From positions 558,001 to 622,000 of the forward strand of contig NZ_JACGXL010000001.1 of NCBI RefSeq assembly GCF_014138265.1: 64,000 nt of DNA, read 5' to 3'. This stretch comes from Dokdonella fugitiva. Its GTDB lineage: Bacteria > Pseudomonadota > Gammaproteobacteria > Xanthomonadales > Rhodanobacteraceae. Position numbers and translations under genes: made by a program. Positions 51,822 to 59,370 of this stretch are shown here, in pieces (within the stretch, counting starts at the first letter, position 1; every line of letters starts with the position of its first letter). The notes below the pieces were generated by a model. It had not been told where the DNA came from and did not search any database. It was given only the letters and a program-made list of their open reading frames with translations.

Positions 51822-53480
51822 ATGAACGCAGCAAGGATTCGGCTCGTATTCCTTCGTCCGGCGCGCCGCGCGCCGCGTGTCCTCGTCGCCGCCGTCGCCG
51901 CTACGCTCTCGACCTCCGCTCTTGCCAATACGTACACCGTGTCGACCACCGCGGACTCCGGCACCGGCAGCCTGCGCCAGGCGATCCTCGATGCCAATGC
52001 ACAGCAATCCACCGGTGGCACGCAGTGCGCCGGGCACACCATCACGTTCGCGATCCCCGGCAGTGGACCGCACACGATCAGGCCGCTGTCGCCGTTGCCG
52101 AAGATCAATATCCCGATCGCCTTCGAGGGCTACTCGCAACCGGGTTCGAGCGAGAACACCGCCATGACCGGCAGCAATGCGGTGATCGCGATCGAGCTCG
52201 ACGGCAGCCTCGCGGGCCCCACAGATGCCTTCGTCGTCGGCGCGGGCATTCCCGGCTCGGGGCTCTGCTCGGGCAATACGAGCACATTCCGCGGGCTCGT
52301 CATCAACCGTTTTGCCGGCGCCGCGATCTCGATGGGCGAGGAAACCTGTCCGGTCGGCCAGGCCTGCCTCAGCGGCGGCGTGCTGATCCAGGGCAACTAC
52401 ATCGGCACCGATGTGACCGGCACGCAAGCGCTCGGCAACGGCGTCGCGCTGGCGCGTCCAGCGCTCGTGTTCGGCACCAGCAGCCGCGTGAACATCGTCG
52501 GCGACCAGATCGTGGCGAACGGCGGTCCGATGGATCCGCGTCCGCAATCGCGCAACGTGATCGCCGGCAACGGCGCGGATGCGATCCGCATTTTCTCGAC
52601 CTCGGCCGACCCGAACACCGGCCTGTCGCAAGGCCACGTGGTGCGCAACAACTACATCGGCCTCGACGCGACCGGTGCCGCCGCGTTGCCGAACGCGGGG
52701 CGCGGCGTCACGGTGGATGCGAACAGCAGCAACGTGCAGATCGTCGACAACCTCATCAGCGCCAATACCGGCGACGGCGTCGCCGTGCTCGACAGCCCGT
52801 TCCCCGGCACGTCGCTCGTCGGCAACGGCATCGGCATCGGCATCGCCGGCCAGCCGTTCGGCAACGGCGGCCACGGCGTGCTCGTCGCGAACCTCGCCAC
52901 CGGCGTCACCGTCGGCGCCCGGTTCCTGTACGCGCCGACCGCGGCGGCGATCGCCAACAATGCCGGCGCGGGCGTCTTCGTCGACGGCTTCGCGATCGTC
53001 GACGCCGGCAACCTGTCCAGCGCACACAACGGCGGCCTCGCGCTCGACCTCGCGCCCGCGGGCGTGAACACGAACGATGACGGCGACCCCGACACCGGCC
53101 CGAACGAGCTGCTGAACCGGCCGACGATCATCGCCGCCGCGCCGGACGTCGGCAGCACCACCGGCCACATCGACGGCTTGCTCGAAGCCGTGCCGAATAG
53201 CACCTACGAGATCCGCTTCTTCCTCGACGACACCTGCGACGCCGGCGGCTCCGGCGGCGGCCAGACCCCGATGCCGACGACCTTCGTCAACGTCACCACT
53301 GACGCGCTCGGCCACGGCAGCTTCGTCAAGATCACACCGTTCCTGCCCGCAGGCCGCTACATCACCGCCGTCGCGCGCGGCTTCTCGACGACCGCCCCGG
53401 TGCCTGCGCTGATCACGTCGGAGTTCTCCAACTGCCGGCTGATCGGCGACGATCTGATCTTTGCGAATGGGTTCGACTAG
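51822..53480 (+). CDS. Secreted CSLREA-like beta-helix protein with LIFANGFD tail
   Basis: 552 residues from ATG 51822 (AGGAG six bases upstream; the ATG at 51816 is too close). The signal peptide is long, with a basic n-region, ending TSALA. It is followed by NTYTVSTTADSGTGSLRQAILDAN, a CSLREA-type start, then parallel beta-helix rungs with repeated GNYIGTDVTGTQALGNG and NYIGLDATGAAALPNAG. An Ig-like C-terminal segment leads to DDLIFANGFD. Extracellular. The last chromosomal-type gene before the repeat array and island. Confidence 0.88.
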   Translation: MNAARIRLVFLRPARRAPRVLVAAVAATLSTSALANTYTVSTTADSGTGSLRQAILDANAQQSTGGTQCAGHTITFAIPGSGPHTIRPLSPLPKINIPIAFEGYSQPGSSENTAMTGSNAVIAIELDGSLAGPTDAFVVGAGIPGSGLCSGNTSTFRGLVINRFAGAAISMGEETCPVGQACLSGGVLIQGNYIGTDVTGTQALGNGVALARPALVFGTSSRVNIVGDQIVANGGPMDPRPQSRNVIAGNGADAIRIFSTSADPNTGLSQGHVVRNNYIGLDATGAAALPNAGRGVTVDANSSNVQIVDNLISANTGDGVAVLDSPFPGTSLVGNGIGIGIAGQPFGNGGHGVLVANLATGVTVGARFLYAPTAAAIANNAGAGVFVDGFAIVDAGNLSSAHNGGLALDLAPAGVNTNDDGDPDTGPNELLNRPTIIAAAPDVGSTTGHIDGLLEAVPNSTYEIRFFLDDTCDAGGSGGGQTPMPTTFVNVTTDALGHGSFVKITPFLPAGRYITAVARGFSTTAPVPALITSEFSNCRLIGDDLIFANGFD

Positions 53481-53687
53481 GTACGCGGCCAACACGCAAC
53501 GACGGTCGGCAAGCAGACACCTGGAGTGCGAAACCGGTGCCCTTGGTCGCGGGCCCGTTATCGTGACTGCGACCGGATCTTCGGAAGCGGGTCCGACAAG
53601 CAAAGCCAGGCGATGGGACATGGATGCCCAGCGCGTGAGATAGATCGATGCTCGCGCGTGTCTGCGGATAGCGTCCTGAGCATGAGG

Positions 53688-54044
53688 CTTTCGCGACACC
53701 CAACGGTTCGGATGTCACGCGCATCGTTTGGGTGCGACGGTGCATCGATTCGATGCGCCGTCGCAAGGCCGATTTGCGACCTCGCACGGTTTGGATGAAT
53801 TGCCTAACCTCTGATCTGCGACGACGCATCCGTTCGATGCGCCGCTTCATTCCGAGCGTGCGACGTCGCATCCAATCTTTGCGCGCCCGCACGTCGAATT
53901 TGCTCGGTCGCATCTCGGATTTGCTCGGGCGCACCTTTCATTTGATCTTCCGCACGATAGGTCCGCAACATCGCACTAAGGAATTTCGGCGTTGCATCGG
54001 TGATTTGCGAGGGCGCACCGAATATGCCGGAGACCGACGCCACT
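53688..54044. repeat. Degenerate 21-bp tandem repeat array (about 16-17 units)
   Basis: From 53709 to 54044 the sequence divides into sixteen consecutive 21-bp units with a core near TTGCGAC-GTCGCATC. Examples of core positions: 53733-53744 TGCGACGGTGCA, 53859-53870 TGCGACGTCGCA, 53880-53891 TGCGCGCCCGCA, 54006-54017 TGCGAGGGCGCA. The best unit is a perfect palindrome TGCGACGTCGCA. Period 21 bp equals two DNA helical turns. Units differ enough to exclude recent duplication. Frames read as heptapeptide ladders on both strands, but this is an effect of the period; no gene is supported. Confidence 0.8.
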
Positions 54045-54186
54045 TCGTGCTCGTCTCCCATGCGGCCGACCTCCCCCCAACGAAGCGGGGCCGAATCCCT
54101 CCCGCGGATAGCCTGCGCTTGAAACTGACGAAAGGCGGCTTGTGGCCCAACGCTAAGGACAAGTCGCTCTAACCTCCCGAAAGGAT

Positions 54187-54432
54187 TCAAACGGAAAATT
54201 CCTCCGTCCCATGTCGCCGTCTCCAGCACGTGGCGATCACGTCATGGCTGACGGCCACGCCGTAAAGATCTATCCGCGCGCTCTCGCTGTCGCGCGTGCT
54301 CATCCCGCGCGCGTACAGCGCCAGAATCTTGCCCTCGAAGTCGCCAAGGCGCGTCCGTTCGTGCTGATGCTCCAGCACCATCCGAACCGCACGCTCTCGC
54401 ACCTCGGGGGAATACTTCGTTGGCTTGGTCAC
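54187..54432 (-). pseudogene. Chimeric transposase remnant (IS3 OrfA start joined to IS256 middle)
   Basis: 81 codons. MTKPTKYSPEVRERAVRMVLEHQHE is the N-terminal start of an IS3-family OrfA helix-turn-helix. It runs straight into RLGDFEGKILALYARGMSTRD and LYGVAVSHDVIATCW, the central part of an IS256-type transposase. Two different transposases are thus joined in frame, each truncated, so neither can work. It marks insertion-sequence traffic at the left edge of the restriction island. Confidence 0.7.
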
Positions 54433-54531
54433 GGCTCCATCCTCTCAAGAGTGGGAGCCTTCGGGGAAGCCGGGGCGGCTCACCGGCGCGGCGGCGGATG
54501 ATTTCGGCGATATCGGTTACTCCAATTCGGG

Positions 54532-55635
54532 CTATCGAACCGTCGCCAACTCAGCAAGCCATGCTTGCATTCGGGCGGGCTCGATCATGGCTTGCCCAAG
54601 TGTCGAGTGAACCTCATGATGCGGCTCGCTAGGCGAGAGGCCTCCCACCCACTGCTGAACGTAAGTGCCAAGCTCTTGCAGTGTGTGCCTCGCCTGAGCC
54701 GCCCTAACTCGTCGGCGCTCGCTGCGCCGAAGAACATCCTGATGCTTGGCGTATTCCGCCTTAAATTCGCGCGTCCATCGGCTTGCCAAGTTGAGCAACC
54801 CGTCGAGATTTGTCGCTTTGGGCTGATCGGCGGGCGCAACGGCCGAGCAATGCACTGCCGCTACATGACGGTCATAGCCAAGCTGCAGGGCACTGTTGCC
54901 CGGACGCAAGTACGGGTGGAACCAGTCGGCAAAGCTGCCAGCACTGTGCACAGGCTTGTCACCCTTGTTCGGCGCTTCGTTGCAGGTGCTGCAGATAAGT
55001 GTCAGGTTGTCACCGCACATGCTGAGCAATGGGAACGAGCTCTTGATAACCCAGTGGTCAACGTGCGGCGTATCGCCCAGCGGCCCACCACAGAGCACGC
55101 AAACCTGGCGGGCGTGCGGGTCGGGGTTCAGGCGGTGCGCAACACGAAAGGCATCGACGAATAAGGCGTAGGTGACACCCCCTGCCGCCACCGGCGTTCC
55201 GTCTTCGGCGTATGGCAAGCCGGCGTGAAATCCCTTGTCGTAGAAGGCCTCCATCAGAGTTCTGAACGCCGCCCAGCTCGCTGGCTCTATCTGCGGAACT
55301 GTCACGGGCCATGGCGGCGGCGCGGCTTGAAATTGCGTCGCGAGTGTGGAGACAGCTTGCACCCAGGCCGCCAAAGCGACCTTCTGTGCTACTGGCATCG
55401 CCGCAACCAACTGCGCGCGCTCAAGTAGCGGCTGTTTGTCCTTCTTGCTCTGGAGAAATACCCACAGCCAGTCCGCTTCAATAGCGCTGAGGACTACCGG
55501 CGGTTGCAAGCCCGCGGAAGTCAGGTTCGCCGCCAGGGTGCCAGGGGCGCAAAGCCACAAAGCGAACCGTTGCATCAGGTGCTGGCACGCCACCAGCGCG
55601 GGGTAACACGTCACGCGATGGATCGGCTTAAGCAT
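54532..55635 (-). CDS. HNH endonuclease, PtuB-like partner of the upstream ATPase
   Basis: 367 residues from the ATG at 55635 (a GTG two codons upstream at 55641 is possible). A helical N-terminal part (1-170) precedes an HNH zinc finger: CVLC, then HVDHW (catalytic His), the N-L-T-L-I-C-S-T-C set and N-x-x-x-x-K (about 179-225). The C-terminal ~140 residues are helical and basic. The start overlaps the end of the ATPase gene (ATGCTTAA). ATPase plus HNH pairs of this kind are the Septu (PtuA-PtuB) design, in which the nuclease is the effector. It ends the operon. Confidence 0.82.
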   Translation of the reverse strand: MLKPIHRVTCYPALVACQHLMQRFALWLCAPGTLAANLTSAGLQPPVVLSAIEADWLWVFLQSKKDKQPLLERAQLVAAMPVAQKVALAAWVQAVSTLATQFQAAPPPWPVTVPQIEPASWAAFRTLMEAFYDKGFHAGLPYAEDGTPVAAGGVTYALFVDAFRVAHRLNPDPHARQVCVLCGGPLGDTPHVDHWVIKSSFPLLSMCGDNLTLICSTCNEAPNKGDKPVHSAGSFADWFHPYLRPGNSALQLGYDRHVAAVHCSAVAPADQPKATNLDGLLNLASRWTREFKAEYAKHQDVLRRSERRRVRAAQARHTLQELGTYVQQWVGGLSPSEPHHEVHSTLGQAMIEPARMQAWLAELATVR

Positions 55636-57430
55636 CGCCACCCCGCCAGGTGTTCAGCAAGGTGCGCAGCTCGCTGCGGTAGAAGCCCGATCCCATACGG
55701 GCAATCAGCCGTTCCAGGTCGGCTATTTCGGCCTCCGTACCTGTGGTCTGCGCCAACTTGCTTTCTATGAACTCCTGCGCCCTTTTTCCGATGCTGTCGT
55801 CGGCGCCAAACACCGTCATCATCAACGTACTCGGGTCGGTCCCGAACGTTGGTTCATCGACGCTGCGCGCATTGGAGCCATGCGCCGTCTTCTGCACCAT
55901 CACGATCTCGTTGTTGAAAACATCCGACAAGACGATGGCCGAATGGGTGGAGATCAGCACGTCGTTGCTGGTGTGGCCGATAGCGTCGTCAATGATGTCG
56001 ACGATCTCACGCTTCCACTTATCGTTGAAGTGGGTCTCGGGCTCGTCGAGCAGCAGCAAGGCGTCTTGCTGGCCTTGCAGCAGATGGAAGAGTGCCATGC
56101 GACCGAGCACCATCTGTTCGCCATCCGACAGCTCCTCGTAGCGAAGCACGCCGATGTCATCTGCCTCGGTCACGTCAGCATCGCTGGGCAACGGTGCACG
56201 ACGCAGGCGGATCAGCACGTCGTCGAAAAGCCCAACCTGGCTCAGCTCCAGCAGGCGAGTGAACAGGTCGAAGGCACTGGCGTCCCGGGCGCCTCCCAAC
56301 AATGCCCAAAGGGCCTCACCTTGAGTCGTGCATGTCTGAAGCTCGTCTCGGGCAGCAGAGGCAAAGCTCAGCGCCTGCACATCGAGCGGGCCCTTCAAAT
56401 CAAACCACAGGGTGCGGCGGGCTTCCACCGGATGCGGTTCAGCAATCACTTCGCTGGCGCACAGCCACCAATCGTGGGCAGTTTCGCGGAGCTTCCGGTC
56501 CCACTGTGTTGCCTGTAGGCGCGAGCGGAAGGCCACTGACACCAGGTGATGCCATCCCCCGCGCTCCAGCAGTTCTTGCAGCGCGGTCTTGTTGTCGGAG
56601 CGACGGCGAAGCTGAGCCATTGCCGCATCGACTTCGGCGCGACCCGGGTAGTCAGTGGTCCCAATGAAGGCCTGCGGCAAAGCCACCGCCAGCAGGGCGC
56701 ACTTGAGCAGAGTGGCATCTAGAAGCATGGGGCGCCGAAAGCTCTCAGCTTCCGTGGTCGAGCGGCTACTGTCGATATCTTGAGTTGCTTGAAAGACAGG
56801 TCGCGCCGCGAGTAAGGCTCGCTCTTGGACCGCGGTCCACCCCGCCGGGCGCTCTTCAACGTCGATGTCGTCGCCGATACGCTGCAGACCTTCCGCATTT
56901 TGGTTTCGGCTCCACACCGAACGCCACGGACGCAAATCGCCTGTGGTGTAGGCGAGCACCGCCGAAGGTAGCGCGATCTGAGGCGGCGTACTGTCGCGCT
57001 GCGGCCAGCGGCCAGGTTCTATCAACGCCGTGAAGCCAGGGACCATAGGCATGCCCTTGAGGGCCAAGTGCTCGATGGCAGCCTCAAAGACTTCCTGTCC
57101 GCTCTGGTCGTCGAACGCAAACCGCTCGTGCAGCCAGAGGCTGGCCAACCGCCGGTCGCCAGGGCAATGCAGCAACAGCGTGCGGTGGCTGGGTGAGCCA
57201 CGCACCCCCAGTTCGTAGACCAGGCTTACCGGAAAGGCGGGCACACGCAGGTCGGCCAACGCCAAGAACACCTCGGCAACTGCCCGCAAGAGGTTGGACT
57301 TGCCGCTACCGTTTACGCCCACGACAAACCGAATGGCGCATTCGCGTGCCAACGGCGAACCACTGGCAAAGCACACCTTGATGTCCGAGATCGGCGGATA
57401 GTTCTGAAGGTGCAGGTAGCGCAGGCGCAT
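55628..57430 (-). CDS. ABC/SMC-like ATPase, PtuA-like
   Basis: 600 residues. Walker A GVNGSGKSN (38-46), signature LSDGEQ (434-439), Walker B LLLLDEPETHF (458-468) and switch His in ISTHS (493-497) are all intact, with a ~390-residue middle region in place of a long coiled coil. Predicted cytosolic ATPase that senses infection and controls the HNH partner. The start overlaps the hsdS stop by one base (TGATG) and the end overlaps the HNH start, so all are cotranscribed. Could also be an RloC/AAA_21-type ATPase; family fine-typing is uncertain. Confidence 0.82.
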   Translation of the reverse strand: MRLRYLHLQNYPPISDIKVCFASGSPLARECAIRFVVGVNGSGKSNLLRAVAEVFLALADLRVPAFPVSLVYELGVRGSPSHRTLLLHCPGDRRLASLWLHERFAFDDQSGQEVFEAAIEHLALKGMPMVPGFTALIEPGRWPQRDSTPPQIALPSAVLAYTTGDLRPWRSVWSRNQNAEGLQRIGDDIDVEERPAGWTAVQERALLAARPVFQATQDIDSSRSTTEAESFRRPMLLDATLLKCALLAVALPQAFIGTTDYPGRAEVDAAMAQLRRRSDNKTALQELLERGGWHHLVSVAFRSRLQATQWDRKLRETAHDWWLCASEVIAEPHPVEARRTLWFDLKGPLDVQALSFASAARDELQTCTTQGEALWALLGGARDASAFDLFTRLLELSQVGLFDDVLIRLRRAPLPSDADVTEADDIGVLRYEELSDGEQMVLGRMALFHLLQGQQDALLLLDEPETHFNDKWKREIVDIIDDAIGHTSNDVLISTHSAIVLSDVFNNEIVMVQKTAHGSNARSVDEPTFGTDPSTLMMTVFGADDSIGKRAQEFIESKLAQTTGTEAEIADLERLIARMGSGFYRSELRTLLNTWRGGDA

Positions 57431-59370
57431 CAGACCGCCTCCAAGTCCACTTGCGTCGCTGCCACATCGAGGGCACTGGCAAGGTCATTTTTCAGAGCAT
57501 CGAGTGAAGCGTAGTGCCGGCCTTGGTCCACCAAGTGCGTGTAGTCCTTGCCTTCATCGTCTTCTATCGAGATGACCTGAAACATTCCGCCCGCTCCGGC
57601 CCGCTCGGACGTCTCGTAGTCCAGCTGAGCTTGAAGGTAGTAGTGATCCAGCTCAACATCTGCCGACAAGCCCTTGCGCAGGGCCTGCAAGTCCACAAGT
57701 CGTGTGAACTCGTCTTCTCTCAGCGGACGAAAGGCCTTGAGGTAGTCTCGCTCGCCGCTTTCCTGGTCGACCTTGGGTAAGGTGACTTTTGCGATGAAGC
57801 CCAGTGCGGCCAGTTGGCTAAGAGTGCGGCGGATGCGGTTGCCGTGCGAGGCACCAAAGACTTGCAGCCGCTCGGTCACCGCCATGTCGTCGCAGAAGCG
57901 TGCAAACACGTCTGGGTCTTCGACCAATAGGGGTTCGCCGCTTGTTTGGCAGTACGCGGTGAAGGCGGTCAACACTTGGCGTTGAAACTCACTCAGTTCA
58001 CCCAGCAGCCAATGGCGGGCGGCCCGCACAGTCAGACTGGTCAGCACAGATGGCGTGGCAGTGATGGTTGTGCTGAAAGCCATCTTGGCGCCGCGCTCGC
58101 GCAGCAATTGATCGCGGCTGAGCGCCGCCTCGGCAAGCGCTTCAGCGTGATGCTCACGCCACTGCGCGGTGAGATCGCCAGATAGCGCGTGGATGCTGAG
58201 GGCGGAGCGCAGTGCAATCGCCGCATCCTCCGACTTGGTAATCAGGCGGCGAATCTCCCTGACTTGAAGCCAGAGTCGCCGGAATCGGTCCTGCTCTGCC
58301 AAATCGGGAACAGGTAGACGAACCTTGGCGAGGTTCTCGCCGCTCAAATTGCTTTGTCCGGCAGTCGTTCTGATGGCGTTTCTCATGGCTGCTCTACCGT
58401 AAGCGCTGTTGAGGAACGCACTCAGATACTCTGGCAACAAGCGGTCAGGATCAGTTCTCAGGCGAATCAAGTAGGAGGCGTACACGATGACCGACTGGCA
58501 AGCGTCTTCGGTGATCGGTGCTGACCGCCCGACATACTCTGGGTTGCCATTGGATCGAACAATCAATACATCAGATGTCGTCAAGCTCAACCGACCCAGT
58601 TCGGCCTGCTTGAGTTCGACGTACTTCATATCATCGACGTCAACTTCTCCGCCCATCACGTTGGGGATTCGCAGCACTGGCACACCGGTGTCCGCTGTGG
58701 CGTCCGCCGAAACGGAGGTACCGTAGCGCGTTTCAACCAACGAGCCGAGATGCTCCCATTTTCCTTCGTCGCACCCAAGCACCAGTCGATCGAGCGCCGC
58801 CTTGATCATCTGATCGAGATACCTGCGACGATCATTGGCTTGCCTAGACTCGTCGGCTTGCTGAAGCACATCCACGATGCGCTGTTGTTCAGGAAGGGTT
58901 GGTAGGGGTATCTTGAATGCGGCCAGCGTGTCGCTTTCAATACCGGCTTGGCTGACCCAGCGCTTCGCGCGAGTCTTCGAGTACCCAATTGACCACAGCA
59001 ACTGCAGATAGGCTGCAAGATAGGCTGGACGAACCAAGTCCTCGCGAACCAGCAATCGCGTCATGTGATTCGAAAAAACGTAGTCGCCCTCTTGATCGAA
59101 GACCGCCGTCTTCCCAACCCACTCTTCACTGTTCGTGTTGTTGAATACAACGTCACCGACGGCCAGGGAGTAGCGTGCCAGCTCTCGTTCGCTTGCAGTG
59201 ATGTGCTTGATCCCCTCTAGGCTTATCTTGCCGTTCGGTGTTACGTTGTGAGTGCGGATCTGCGGTGTCGTACCTTCGTCTTCTTCGCCAGGTTTTTGCG
59301 CAAAACCGGGCTGCAGGTCCGCGACGACACTACGGATTGTCGTCTGCGTCCAGGTTTCTGGTAGCGTCAT
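57430..59370 (-). CDS. hsdS: Type I restriction specificity subunit HsdS with a C-terminal extension
   Basis: 646 residues; usual HsdS are about 400-450. First target-recognition domain and conserved helix about 1-200 (IPLPTLPEQQRIVDVLQQADESRQ). Second about 205-410 (VPVLRIPNVMGGEVD, VRLPVPDLAEQDRF). Both lead to dimer-bundle helices ending about 430. Residues ~431-646 add a winged-helix-like segment (ELSEFQRQVLTAF ... RIRRTLSQLAALGFIAKVTL) and an all-alpha tail. It determines the DNA target for HsdM and HsdR. ATG overlaps the hsdM stop (ATGA). Confidence 0.88.
   Translation of the reverse strand: MTLPETWTQTTIRSVVADLQPGFAQKPGEEDEGTTPQIRTHNVTPNGKISLEGIKHITASERELARYSLAVGDVVFNNTNSEEWVGKTAVFDQEGDYVFSNHMTRLLVREDLVRPAYLAAYLQLLWSIGYSKTRAKRWVSQAGIESDTLAAFKIPLPTLPEQQRIVDVLQQADESRQANDRRRYLDQMIKAALDRLVLGCDEGKWEHLGSLVETRYGTSVSADATADTGVPVLRIPNVMGGEVDVDDMKYVELKQAELGRLSLTTSDVLIVRSNGNPEYVGRSAPITEDACQSVIVYASYLIRLRTDPDRLLPEYLSAFLNSAYGRAAMRNAIRTTAGQSNLSGENLAKVRLPVPDLAEQDRFRRLWLQVREIRRLITKSEDAAIALRSALSIHALSGDLTAQWREHHAEALAEAALSRDQLLRERGAKMAFSTTITATPSVLTSLTVRAARHWLLGELSEFQRQVLTAFTAYCQTSGEPLLVEDPDVFARFCDDMAVTERLQVFGASHGNRIRRTLSQLAALGFIAKVTLPKVDQESGERDYLKAFRPLREDEFTRLVDLQALRKGLSADVELDHYYLQAQLDYETSERAGAGGMFQVISIEDDEGKDYTHLVDQGRHYASLDALKNDLASALDVAATQVDLEAV

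Noticed and set aside
53688-54044. CRISPR array
   Set aside because: Units are contiguous and degenerate without unique spacers, period is 21 bp, and no cas genes are near.
53732-54172. Open frames with heptapeptide repeats on both strands in the 21-bp array
   Set aside because: Both strands show the same 7-residue ladder, as expected for any 21-bp repeat; no start context, no non-repeat domain.
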